Below, in pieces: positions 1 to 6,630 of a DNA stretch of 11,884 nt. Location of the stretch: positions 1 to 11,884 of the forward strand of contig JABMRA010000097.1 in NCBI GenBank assembly GCA_013202925.1. The letters are read 5' to 3'. The DNA is from Candidatus Omnitrophota bacterium (GTDB lineage Bacteria; Omnitrophota; Gorgyraeia; Gorgyraeales; Gorgyraeaceae). Each line of letters opens with the position of its first letter. The first letter of the stretch is position 1. The notes under the pieces are model-generated. The model ran no database searches. It saw only the letters and a program-made list of their open reading frames with translations, and was not told where the DNA came from. The position numbers were made by a program, and so were the translations under genes.

Positions 1-15
1 AGGGACGGTCGGGAT

Positions 16-38
16 CAAAAATTTTTTCAAAATTTTTG
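16..38. repeat. AT-rich perfect palindrome upstream of tRNA-Gly
   Basis: The arms CAAAAATTTT (16-25) and AAAATTTTTG (29-38) are exact inverted repeats separated by TTC. The palindrome ends one base before the tRNA acceptor stem begins at 39. It could be the end of an upstream transcription unit or an AT-rich element near the tRNA promoter, but the window starts too close to tell. No promoter hexamers can be assigned here. Confidence 0.6.
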
Positions 39-109
39 GCGGGTGTAGTTCAATGGTAGAACACGGGCTTCCCAAGCTCGTAGCGTGGGTTCGATTCCCA
101 TCACCCGCT
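39..109 (+). tRNA. tRNA-Gly (anticodon CCC)
   Basis: A full cloverleaf can be folded by hand. The acceptor stem is GCGGGTG (39-45) with CACCCGC (102-108). The D stem is GTTC/GAAC around a loop containing GG. The anticodon stem CGGGC/GCTCG encloses the 7-nt loop TTCCCAA, so the anticodon is CCC at 71-73 and reads the glycine codon GGG. The variable loop is 4 nt. The T stem GTGGG/CCCAT encloses TTCGATT. The discriminator base is T109, normal for bacterial tRNA-Gly. The CCA end is not encoded, because TCCG follows the acceptor, so it must be added after transcription. Confidence 0.96.
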
Positions 110-110
110 C

Positions 111-133
111 CGATTTTGCCGAAGGCAAAATCG
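111..133. repeat. Perfect 10-bp hairpin directly after tRNA-Gly
   Basis: CGATTTTGCC (111-120) and GGCAAAATCG (124-133) are exact inverted repeats around a GAA loop. The hairpin starts two bases after the tRNA discriminator. Its place suggests a role in 3' end formation of the tRNA transcript, but no T tract follows, so it is not a canonical intrinsic terminator. Confidence 0.7.
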
Positions 134-144
134 ATCCTGAACGA

Positions 145-205
145 GCCTAATAATGCGACGAATGGAGCATTATAGGCGAAGCGAAGGACCTGTAGACAAC
201 GTCTA
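145..205. repeat. Two further intergenic hairpins with CGAA-type linkers
   Basis: GCCTAATAATGC (145-156) pairs with GCATTATAGGC (167-177) with one bulged base. TAGAC (193-197) pairs with GTCTA (201-205) around AAC. The intervening sequence reuses short words: CGAATGG at 159-165 and 207-213, and GCGAAGCGAAGG at 176-187. With the hairpin at 111-133 this makes a three-hairpin array filling the gap between the tRNA and the first protein gene. No promoter or T tract was recognised. Confidence 0.5.
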
Positions 206-240
206 TCGAATGGCGAAAATATGCAAACTAAATTAAAATT

Positions 241-540
241 ATGAAGACTATTAAGAAAATCTTAGACAATCTGTTTCAGGCCAGGCCAAAAAAGGCGTTT
301 TACCTGAAGGTCAGGTGCTCTGATTGCGGCGAAGAGGTGCGCGTGAGGATAAATCGAGCAAGTGATTTTCAGGTAGAGTACTCTCCGCACAATCCGGAAC
401 ACCGCTATACGATAAAAAGGGAGATAATAGGCAAGGACTGCTTTAATCTTATGGGACTGACGCTCGCCTTAAAAAAAGACATGAAGGTCTTGTACGTTGA
501 CGCCAAGGGCTGCGAGTTCATAGAGTTTTGCAGGGAATAG
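241..540 (+). CDS. Small conserved protein with CxxC motif, function unknown
   Basis: A 99-residue cytoplasmic protein with no signal peptide or membrane segment. Residues 20-37 run through a CSDCG motif (C26, C29) into a basic strand, VRVRINR. Three more cysteines lie at C67, C91 and C97, so a metal site is possible but not shown. The overall pattern (CxxCGE, then R.R, then a KREI.GK.CF element) resembles small uncharacterised proteins I recall from Chloroflexi and related bacteria; that comparison is from memory and no function is known to me. The start ATG has no clear Shine-Dalgarno, only an A-rich leader. The stop lies 6 bp before the ATPase gene, so they are probably co-transcribed. Confidence 0.72.
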   Translation: MKTIKKILDNLFQARPKKAFYLKVRCSDCGEEVRVRINRASDFQVEYSPHNPEHRYTIKREIIGKDCFNLMGLTLALKKDMKVLYVDAKGCEFIEFCRE

Positions 541-546
541 CGCACT

Positions 547-2166
547 ATGTCATATAACAGGACCGACATACTCAATTCTCTCATACGCCGCATCAATTCC
601 TTTTCCGAGGGGTATAGGCAGAACATTGCTATCATAGGGGAACCCTATGTAGGCAAGACGTCTCTTATAAAAAGCCTGCTCGTCTCCGATGAAATAAAGA
701 AAGGACTTGTTGTCCCCATATACCTGGAGATAAAAATAGAGCCCTTTGAGTTCTGCGCAAAGAGATTCATAAAATCCGCACTTTTTCACCTGCTGAAATC
801 AGACCCCCTTATGGGAACGCCCCATGACACTGTACTTTTGATAGAAGACCTGCGGGGGGTATATCCAAAGACCGCCCAGACCTGCATGCGCGTCCTGCAG
901 GACATAGAAAAGGGCAGGCTTGACGAGGCGTATTCCTTTATGATGGATATACCAGTGATCATATTCGAAGAGACCGGGAAACGCTGCGTCCTTATACTCG
1001 ACGAGTTCCACAACCTGGCGAACTTCGCGCTGAAACATCCCCTCGGAACGCTCGCGAAAAAGATCATGATACAGAAGGATACGATGTACCTGCTCCTGAG
1101 CTCCAGAAATACGACATCGCAGCGCCTTTTGAGCGAAAAACTAGCCATGCTCTTCGGAAATTTCGAAAAGATATTCCTGCCGGCCTTTGACACCAACATG
1201 AGCAGGGCCTTTCTTCAGGACAATCTGGGTTCAATAAATCTTCCTCCTGTCTACCTGGATTTCATAGCGTCATTTACGGGACAGAAGCCTCTTTACATGC
1301 GGATAATATGCGACGAGATCAAAAGGGCCGTATTTTCCAGGAACATCTCGCCCGACGACCATGCAGGGCTCATAGACTCCGCATTTACCGAGTCCATCTT
1401 CAAAAAGACCGGCGTAATAAATCAGCACTTTTTCAATTTTTTCACCAGTATCTCCGACGGCAGACTATTGTCAAAATCCGCGGCCGTACTCATCGCGCTC
1501 TCGTCCGAAAACAAGAAACATCAGGACATAGCCCGCTCTGCCAAGCTGCAGGGCAGGGATGTATCCAGGATACTCACCATGCTCATGGAAATGGATACGA
1601 TCGCCAAGAACGGCTCGTTTTATAGATTCAAAGATAAACTATTCAGTTTCTGGCTCCAGTCCGCGTATCTGAAAAGGATCATGTCCTTCAGCATAGACGA
1701 AACATTGGAAGAAAATTATTTCAGGAAGGACGTGGCAAATAAACTCGAGGCGTTCCTGCAGGAATTTGAAAAGGAACTTTCATCGCGCATCGTGGACCTC
1801 TTCAAGCTCTTTAAAAACGACGTGATACAGCTGAACGGCAAGAAGCATAAATTCCTCTCGTTTAATAACGTCGAACGGCTGGAGGAGAGTTTCTGCAACA
1901 GCACGAACATACTCGCTACCAACGGCAATCTCAGGTGGTTATGCAGCATAAAAAAAGAGCACGTGACGGAAAACGACGTCACGGAGATCATTAAGAACAT
2001 CAAGAAAAAAAAGAAGGGCGACAGGATAAGCAGATACGTGCTCATCTCCATGGCAGGCATAAATGAGAACGCGTATCTTCTGGCAAAAGAGGCCAGGTTC
2101 TGGGTCTGGGACATGGAGAGCCTCAACGTACTCATGGAACTGTACGGCAAACCGAACATTACATAG
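547..2166 (+). CDS. P-loop ATPase of the archaeal ATPase_2 type with C-terminal domain
   Basis: A 539-residue protein. The N-terminal NTPase domain has a Walker A, GEPYVGKTS (31-39), a Walker B, CVLILDEF, with D152-E153, and a sensor-1-like stretch, LLLSSRN (182-188). A helical or winged-helix region follows, ending in YRFKDKLFSFWL (359-370), the signature seen in ATPase_2 (PF01637) proteins. Residues about 390-539 form a separate C-terminal domain with LRWLCSIKK (462-470). In related proteins this position often carries a PD-(D/E)XK-like nuclease fold; here the usual acidic residue before the lysine is Cys or Ser, so any nuclease activity is doubtful. The protein is predicted to be cytosolic. 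Members of this group are often single genes of unknown role. It is the second gene of a co-directional run. The only upstream SD-like sequence, AGGGA, is about 11 nt from the ATG. Confidence 0.83.
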   Translation: MSYNRTDILNSLIRRINSFSEGYRQNIAIIGEPYVGKTSLIKSLLVSDEIKKGLVVPIYLEIKIEPFEFCAKRFIKSALFHLLKSDPLMGTPHDTVLLIEDLRGVYPKTAQTCMRVLQDIEKGRLDEAYSFMMDIPVIIFEETGKRCVLILDEFHNLANFALKHPLGTLAKKIMIQKDTMYLLLSSRNTTSQRLLSEKLAMLFGNFEKIFLPAFDTNMSRAFLQDNLGSINLPPVYLDFIASFTGQKPLYMRIICDEIKRAVFSRNISPDDHAGLIDSAFTESIFKKTGVINQHFFNFFTSISDGRLLSKSAAVLIALSSENKKHQDIARSAKLQGRDVSRILTMLMEMDTIAKNGSFYRFKDKLFSFWLQSAYLKRIMSFSIDETLEENYFRKDVANKLEAFLQEFEKELSSRIVDLFKLFKNDVIQLNGKKHKFLSFNNVERLEESFCNSTNILATNGNLRWLCSIKKEHVTENDVTEIIKNIKKKKKGDRISRYVLISMAGINENAYLLAKEARFWVWDMESLNVLMELYGKPNIT

Positions 2167-2171
2167 TCAAT

Positions 2172-2663
2172 ATGAAGATCGGGATCATTTCTGACACACA
2201 CATACCTGTTACCCGCCACAAGCTGCCCGCGGAGCTTCTGCGCGCTCTTGAGGGCTGCGACATGATAATCCATGCGGGTGATATCATAGAGATGTGGGTC
2301 CTTGATGACCTGAAGAAGATAGCCAAGGTGGAGGCGGTCTGCGGAAACATGGATTCGCGAAATGTGAGGTCTTCATTGCCGGAAAAGAAGACCATGAACC
2401 TGGAAGGCAAAAAGATATGCCTGATGCACGGCTACGGCAATCCGGCCATCCTGGTAAAGACCCTGAAAAACGAGCTCCTCTCCCAAAAGCCGGATATAAT
2501 AATCTTTGGGCATTCACATAGGGCCATGAATGAAAGCATGGACGGCGTTTTGTTTTTTAATCCAGGCAGCGCGACAGATACCGTATTCGCGCCATACCGT
2601 TCTTACGGCACCATAGAAATAAAGAACGGCGAGATAAGCGCGGCGATACACAAGTTAAAATAA
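2172..2663 (+). CDS. YfcE/MJ0936-type metallophosphoesterase
   Basis: A 163-residue calcineurin-like phosphoesterase of the compact Metallophos_2 type. All metal-binding motifs are present in order: D8-x-H10 in ISDTH, G36-D37 in IIHAGD, G58-N59-M60-D61, the H86 of MHG, and G113-H-S-H116, followed by FNPGS (129-133). Proteins of this family bind two divalent metals and hydrolyse phosphodiesters in vitro; physiological substrates are usually unknown. The length is typical and the protein is cytosolic. The start lies 5 bp after the ATPase stop with no SD, so translation probably depends on coupling. The next gene, another phosphohydrolase-type enzyme, starts 9 bp downstream. Confidence 0.92.
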   Translation: MKIGIISDTHIPVTRHKLPAELLRALEGCDMIIHAGDIIEMWVLDDLKKIAKVEAVCGNMDSRNVRSSLPEKKTMNLEGKKICLMHGYGNPAILVKTLKNELLSQKPDIIIFGHSHRAMNESMDGVLFFNPGSATDTVFAPYRSYGTIEIKNGEISAAIHKLK

Positions 2664-2670
2664 GAGGTGG
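2664..2670 (+). promoter_or_regulatory. Ribosome binding site of the HIT gene
   Basis: GAGGTGG lies just upstream of the ATG at 2673 and overlaps a possible GTG start at 2667. Because the SD covers that GTG, the ATG is the better start. Confidence 0.7.
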
Positions 2671-2672
2671 AC

Positions 2673-3146
2673 ATGGATAAGTTATGGGCCCCGTGGAGGA
2701 GCAAGTTCGTAAAGGCTCGCAAAAGGAAAGAGTGCATATTCTGCCTGAAGAATAAACAGGCCAAAGACAAGTTCATCATCAAGAAATCTAAATTCGCATT
2801 TGCAATATTAAATATATATCCATATAATAATGGGCATGTCATGGTCAGCCCTCACAGGCACGTGAAAGACCTCAAAGGCCTTAACGACGCAGAACTCCTC
2901 GACATAATAAAAATGACGAAGGAGATGCAGGTCCTGCTCGAGAAAAAACTGAGACCCCACGGATTCAACATCGGCATTAATACCGGCAAGGTAGGCGGCG
3001 CCGGCTACAGGGGCCATGTGCATATCCATATAGTGCCGAGGTGGGAAGGCGATACGAATTTCATGCCGGTTACAGGGAACACAAAGGTAATACCGCAATC
3101 ACTGAAGGAGCTATACAAAATCCTAACTAATCTCCGAAAGCCGTAA
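2673..3146 (+). CDS. HIT-family nucleotide hydrolase or phosphorylase (Ap4A phosphorylase-like)
   Basis: A 157-residue protein starting MDKLWAPWR. The LWAPWR opening followed by CIFC (C21, C24) is typical of the HIT branch that includes mycobacterial Ap4A phosphorylase and related zinc-containing proteins. The histidine triad HVHIHIVPRW has H115, H117 and H119, with H117 expected to be the nucleophile. These enzymes act on dinucleoside polyphosphates or nucleoside phosphoramidates in the cytosol; the exact substrate cannot be read from sequence. The start was chosen at ATG 2673 because a good SD precedes it; a GTG six bases upstream would lie inside that SD. The stop codon TAA is the first three bases of a 33-bp palindrome. 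Confidence 0.9.
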   Translation: MDKLWAPWRSKFVKARKRKECIFCLKNKQAKDKFIIKKSKFAFAILNIYPYNNGHVMVSPHRHVKDLKGLNDAELLDIIKMTKEMQVLLEKKLRPHGFNIGINTGKVGGAGYRGHVHIHIVPRWEGDTNFMPVTGNTKVIPQSLKELYKILTNLRKP

Positions 3147-3176
3147 CACTATGGGAGCCGGGCTCCCATAGTGTTA
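3144..3176. repeat. 33-bp perfect palindrome starting at the HIT stop codon
   Basis: TAACACTATGGGAGCC (3144-3159) and GGCTCCCATAGTGTTA (3161-3176) are exact inverted repeats around a single G. As RNA it would form a long stem with a loop of three or more bases. It begins exactly on the TAA stop codon and ends with TTA. AAAAG follows, not a T tract, and there is no T tract on the other side in the minus direction. It may act in transcription termination, 3' end protection or as a DNA cruciform; it is not a canonical intrinsic terminator. Confidence 0.85.
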
Positions 3177-3204
3177 AAAGTAAGGTTAGGACGGACATAG
3201 CAAT

Positions 3205-4359
3205 ATGCTTACACGCAAGGAAATAGAAAAAAGGGAAAAAGGGCTGCTTGCCCCTTACGCCATGCGCAGCATGGACACAAGGGGACGGAAATATCCAGAG
3301 AAGGAGCCGGAATACCGCTCTGTGTATCAGAGGGACAGGGACAGGATCATACACTCTACCGCGTTCCGGCGGCTCGAATACAAGACACAGGTATTCGTAA
3401 ACCACGAGGGCGACTATTACAGGACCCGGCTTACGCATACGCTGGAGGTCAGCCAGATCGCGCGCTCCATCGCAAGGATAATGGCGCTGAACGAGGACAT
3501 GGTAGAGGCCATTGCGCTCTCGCATGACATCGGCCATCCGCCGTTCGGCCATGCCGGAGAAGACACGCTCAGTTCTCTCATGAAAGACAGGGGCGGTTTT
3601 GACCACAACCTGCATGGATTGAGGGTCGTGGACGAGCTGGAGCAGAGGTATCCTGACTTTCCAGGCCTGAACCTTACGTGGGAAGTGAGAGAGGGCATCA
3701 ATAAACACACGACCATGTTCGACAAGGCAGAGCGTCTCGTGGAACTCGAGCCAGAGACATCTCCGCCGCTGGAGACACAGGTCGTTGACATTGCGGACGA
3801 GATCGCTTACGATAACCACGACATAGACGACGGCATAACATCCGGCCTTATAAATGAAGACCAATTATCCGGACTGGGGCTGTGGAAGGCGGCCGCCTCG
3901 GACATAAAAAAGCGCTATTCCAGCCTGTCGGACAAGATCCGGAAATACCAGATAGTCCGCTCGCTCATAGACAGGCAGATAAAGGACCTGGTGGAGGCCT
4001 CCGGGAAAAACATCAGCGCTGCCGGCATAAAAAGCGTAGCCGACGTGAGGAAACACCCGCAAAAATTATTTACATCTTCCAGTGCAATGCAGGAGGAAAG
4101 GGCAGAGCTGCGCGCATTCTTAATGAAAAACCTGTACAATCATTTCAGGGTCATCCGCATGTCTGACAAGGCAAGGAGGTTCCTGACAAAGCTTTTCAAT
4201 GTGTACAATGAAAAGCCTGAACAACTTCCGCCGTCCGATCAGGAGAAGATAAAAAAATATGGCATCCACAGGGTCATCTGCGACTACATAGCCGGCATGA
4301 CCGACAGATACGCCCTGGATGAATACAAAAAATTATTCGAACCCTATGAACGAGTCTAG
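3205..4359 (+). CDS. dgt: dGTP triphosphohydrolase-like HD protein
   Basis: A 384-residue HD-superfamily protein. It shows the family block FQRDRDRIIHS.AFRRLE.KTQVF (here VYQRDRDRIIHSTAFRRL, then YKTQVF). The metal ligands are H78 in RLTHTLEV, H107-D108 in SHDIGHPPFGH and D198 in DIADEIAY. Enzymes of this family hydrolyse dNTPs, classically dGTP, to deoxynucleoside and tripolyphosphate, and help control dNTP pools in the cytosol. This sequence resembles the shorter dGTPase-like group rather than the roughly 500-residue E. coli Dgt, so the substrate may be broader than dGTP. The start at 3205 keeps the conserved LAPYA region; no strong SD is seen. The 3' end overlaps the start of the following sensor gene. 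Confidence 0.93.
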   Translation: MLTRKEIEKREKGLLAPYAMRSMDTRGRKYPEKEPEYRSVYQRDRDRIIHSTAFRRLEYKTQVFVNHEGDYYRTRLTHTLEVSQIARSIARIMALNEDMVEAIALSHDIGHPPFGHAGEDTLSSLMKDRGGFDHNLHGLRVVDELEQRYPDFPGLNLTWEVREGINKHTTMFDKAERLVELEPETSPPLETQVVDIADEIAYDNHDIDDGITSGLINEDQLSGLGLWKAAASDIKKRYSSLSDKIRKYQIVRSLIDRQIKDLVEASGKNISAAGIKSVADVRKHPQKLFTSSSAMQEERAELRAFLMKNLYNHFRVIRMSDKARRFLTKLFNVYNEKPEQLPPSDQEKIKKYGIHRVICDYIAGMTDRYALDEYKKLFEPYERV

Positions 4360-5821
4360 CAAAAGAGAGAACAAAGAGTTTTTGTTGAAATTTTACGGCT
4401 CGAACTCTATGCAGTTATTTGAAAATGCTTTTTCAGCAAACATAGGCAAGCGGGAGCATTTTCTGTTTCTGGATTCAGGATGCAGGCCTGTCAGAGGCAA
4501 GAAAAAACTCAATCAGTGCGCTAAAAATCTTGCAAAAAAGATAAGGCAGGGGCCGCCCAGGGAGATACAGGTCTTTTACGGCGCGTCTAATAATATATGT
4601 GTGGTCATACCTGTAAGACAGGGCGATAATATATACGGATATATACTGGCCCCTGCCTCAGGAAACAAGCCAGCCAAAGAGACTCTTTTATTGATGAAAT
4701 CTTTCATGGATATCGCCCTGAAGGAATTCCAGAAAGAACAGGAGCTGACCAGACTCTACGACACGATAAGGCCGAGGGCGATCGCGCTTTCCACGATCCA
4801 CACCATACACCGGCTCCTTAGCTCCACACTCGACATGGATGAACTCATAGAAAGGATGGCCAGGCTCACATTGCAGGTAATGCGGGCAGGGCATTGCTCC
4901 ATAATGCTCATGGACGACTCAAGAAATTATCTGGTACCTAAGGCCGTCATTGACCTGAAAAATAACCTGGGCAAGGCGCACAAAAAGCACAGGCGGATAA
5001 AACTGGGTGTCGGGACAGAGGGAAAGGTAGCCAGGACAGGTAAGACCGTCCTGTCTCGCAATTCAATATGCGTGCCTCTGGTGGAGGAGGACATAATAGG
5101 CGTCATCTGCGCCAAGGACAAGGCAAACAACGCAACGTTCACTAAATTTGACCAGGAGATACTCCTGACCCTTGCGGAGCAGGCAGTGATAGCGATCAAG
5201 AATGCCCAATTATACGAGGAGCAGAAAAAGATGGCCTACGGCAGCATCAGGTCGCTTGCCACGCTCCTGGACATAAAATCACCGTCCATGTACACCCACT
5301 CTGATAAATTCGTAAAGATCGTGATCGCTATTGCGGAAGAGATGCGGGTCAGGGGCGAAGACCTGCGAAACCTGCGATACGCCGCGCTTCTCCCGGACAC
5401 AGGCCGGTTCACCATACCGGATGAGATATTGAAAAAAGAAGGCGGTCTTTCCAAAAAAGAATACGCTATCATCAAAAAACAGCACCTCGAAAGCCTGAAG
5501 ATACTGGAGCCGCTTGAATTCCTGAAGCCCGCTATGCCCATAATCACCCACCATCACGAAAGATACGACGGCACTGGATATCCCAGCGGGCTGAAAGGCA
5601 AAAACATACCCGTGGGCGCGAGGATCATGGCGGTTGCGGACGCGTTTGAGGCAATGGTCACATTAAGGCCCTATAAAGACAGGGGTATAACCATACCCCA
5701 GGCCATAAAAGAGATAGAAGGCAACAGGGGCACGCAGTTTGATCCTGGCGTTGTGGACGCATTCATGGCAGTGACAAACAAGCCTGAATTCAAAAATTAT
5801 TTTACAGCTGGCCTTCGATGA
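4346..5821 (+). CDS. Sensor protein with GAF and degenerate HD-GYP domains
   Basis: A protein of 491 residues. Residues 1 to about 120 form an N-terminal region with three cysteines (in DSGCRPV, NQCAKN and NICVVI) that loosely resembles a PocR-type ligand sensor; this is tentative. A GAF-like domain spans about 150-292. An HD-GYP domain spans about 298-480, with H318, H380, H402-H404, the DGTGYP motif (408-413) and D432. HD-GYP proteins normally hydrolyse cyclic di-GMP, but the core LHDIGK motif here reads LPDTGR: a metal-binding His is Pro350 and the following Lys is Arg354, while D351 is kept. It could be a receptor rather than an enzyme. No membrane segment is seen. An in-frame ATG at 4319 would add nine residues; neither start has an SD, and 4346 gives the shorter overlap (14 bp) with dgt. 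Its stop overlaps the next start as ATGA. Confidence 0.87.
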   Translation: MNESSKRENKEFLLKFYGSNSMQLFENAFSANIGKREHFLFLDSGCRPVRGKKKLNQCAKNLAKKIRQGPPREIQVFYGASNNICVVIPVRQGDNIYGYILAPASGNKPAKETLLLMKSFMDIALKEFQKEQELTRLYDTIRPRAIALSTIHTIHRLLSSTLDMDELIERMARLTLQVMRAGHCSIMLMDDSRNYLVPKAVIDLKNNLGKAHKKHRRIKLGVGTEGKVARTGKTVLSRNSICVPLVEEDIIGVICAKDKANNATFTKFDQEILLTLAEQAVIAIKNAQLYEEQKKMAYGSIRSLATLLDIKSPSMYTHSDKFVKIVIAIAEEMRVRGEDLRNLRYAALLPDTGRFTIPDEILKKEGGLSKKEYAIIKKQHLESLKILEPLEFLKPAMPIITHHHERYDGTGYPSGLKGKNIPVGARIMAVADAFEAMVTLRPYKDRGITIPQAIKEIEGNRGTQFDPGVVDAFMAVTNKPEFKNYFTAGLR

Positions 5822-6081
5822 AAAATATAAAGACCATCTTAAAAAACGAGACGCAGAAAAAGGTATTGCTGTTTTTCAATGAAAACCCTCACTGCATTGA
5901 CACGGCAAAAGGCATATCCGTGTGGGTGGGCTGCGATACTAGCGCGGTAAAGAAGGCATTGAATAAACTGGTAAAAGAAGGCGCGCTGATAAACCATAGG
6001 ACCGCATCCACCGATGCCTACTCATATACAAACCAGAGGGCAATTGTAAAAAAAATCGAACGCTGTATAAAAAATCTATGA
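5818..6081 (+). CDS. Small winged-helix DNA-binding protein
   Basis: An 87-residue protein that is nearly all one winged helix-turn-helix fold. The helix KKVLLFFNENP (14-24) is followed by a short helix around TAKGISVWV, a recognition helix, TSAVKKALNKLVKEG (41-55), and a wing, INHRTASTDAYSYT (58-71). This is the layout of MarR/ArsR-like wHTH domains. No ligand or dimerisation domain is evident. Its start overlaps the sensor stop (ATGA) and its stop overlaps the SPOR start (ATGA), so all three are probably translated together. It may be the DNA-binding output of the adjacent sensor; that is inference. Targets are unknown. Confidence 0.82.
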   Translation: MKNIKTILKNETQKKVLLFFNENPHCIDTAKGISVWVGCDTSAVKKALNKLVKEGALINHRTASTDAYSYTNQRAIVKKIERCIKNL

Positions 6082-6620
6082 CCCCGAAACTTCCAGACAG
6101 GACAGAGCAGGACCTATTCGGAGACGCACAGGCAGCTGACAGGAAAATAAGAAAAAAAACGAGATTCCTCCTGCCGCGCATAAAAAAGAGCACGACCATC
6201 TCTTACGAGAACGTGATCTTCCTCTCCATAGGATTCGTGATGTCGTGCATAATCTTCTTTTCGCTCGGCGTGGAGAAAGGCAGGCGCGACGTCAACCATG
6301 TGAGGCGACAGGAAGAGACAAGCGGCCCCTCGACTTCGCTCGGGGCAGGCAAGCAACAAGAGACAAGAGAAGAAGTAGTAGAAAAAAACGAGAAAAAAAT
6401 ACAGACCAGGTATATAATACAACTGGCTGCCTTTAAGGGGCTGGGTTCAGCAAAAGAGGAACAGGTAAAATTAGAAAAGGCAGGCTACGCAGCAGGAGTA
6501 AGAAAATCCGGCGACTATTACCAGGTCTACATAAGCGGTTTTAACGAAAAGCAAGACGCGCAACGGCTGCTTGGAAGATTAAAAGAGAAGTACGGGGACT
6601 GTTACATCATTGAATACTAA
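6078..6620 (+). CDS. Membrane-anchored SPOR-domain protein
   Basis: A 180-residue bitopic protein. A basic cytoplasmic N-terminus (1-43) is followed by one membrane segment at 46-64, a charged linker and a C-terminal SPOR domain (about 108-180: YIIQLAAFKGLGSA at the start, YYQVYISGF, then CYIIEY). SPOR domains bind denuded peptidoglycan and often bring proteins to the division site. The SPOR half would face the periplasm, as in FtsN-like proteins, and the small size is compatible with such a role, but this is inference. The linker carries a 15-codon in-frame insertion (residues 82-96, SGPSTSLGAGKQQET) flanked by a 10-bp direct repeat; without it the linker would read QEETREE. The gene starts at an ATGA overlap with the wHTH gene. 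Confidence 0.88.
   Translation: MTPKLPDRTEQDLFGDAQAADRKIRKKTRFLLPRIKKSTTISYENVIFLSIGFVMSCIIFFSLGVEKGRRDVNHVRRQEETSGPSTSLGAGKQQETREEVVEKNEKKIQTRYIIQLAAFKGLGSAKEEQVKLEKAGYAAGVRKSGDYYQVYISGFNEKQDAQRLLGRLKEKYGDCYIIEY
6313..6367. repeat. Palindromic insert with 10-bp flanking direct repeats inside the SPOR gene
   Basis: AAGAGACAAG occurs at 6313-6322 and again at 6358-6367, exactly 45 bp apart. Between them lies a GC-rich imperfect hairpin at 6325-6346 with outer arms GCCCC and GGGGC around TCGACTTCGCTC. The minus strand of this hairpin contains GAGCGAAGTCGAGG. From memory, such words are common in dispersed repeats of many bacterial genomes and give CPERSRG-like peptides in spurious reading frames. 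The 45-bp step keeps the reading frame. Confidence 0.75.
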
Positions 6621-6625
6621 GGAGG
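6619..6625 (+). promoter_or_regulatory. Strong Shine-Dalgarno of the PVC signature gene
   Basis: AAGGAGG lies 5 nt before ATG 6631 and overlaps the TAA stop of the SPOR gene. It fixes the start at 6631 rather than at the upstream in-frame ATG at 6610, giving the MSQHPSL start typical of the family. Confidence 0.88.
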
Positions 6626-6630
6626 TCGAG

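Noticed and set aside
111..133. Canonical intrinsic terminator after the tRNA
   Set aside because: The hairpin is perfect, but ATCCTGAA follows and there is no T tract, so it is listed as a hairpin only.
194..220. Promoter for the 241-540 gene from TAGACA and an AT-rich -10
   Set aside because: The -10 candidate matches only three of six bases and TAGACA is part of a hairpin.
1716..2273. Minus-strand open frame across the ATPase and phosphoesterase junction
   Set aside because: It spans two well-supported plus-strand genes and has no recognisable domain or SD.
3127..3864. Long open frame on the minus strand opposite dgt
   Set aside because: The plus strand carries a complete dGTPase-like gene with all metal ligands, and the antisense translation shows no family motif.
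4319..4345. Upstream ATG as the start of the sensor gene
   Set aside because: It lengthens the overlap with dgt to 41 bp and has no SD. It cannot be excluded, but 4346 is preferred.
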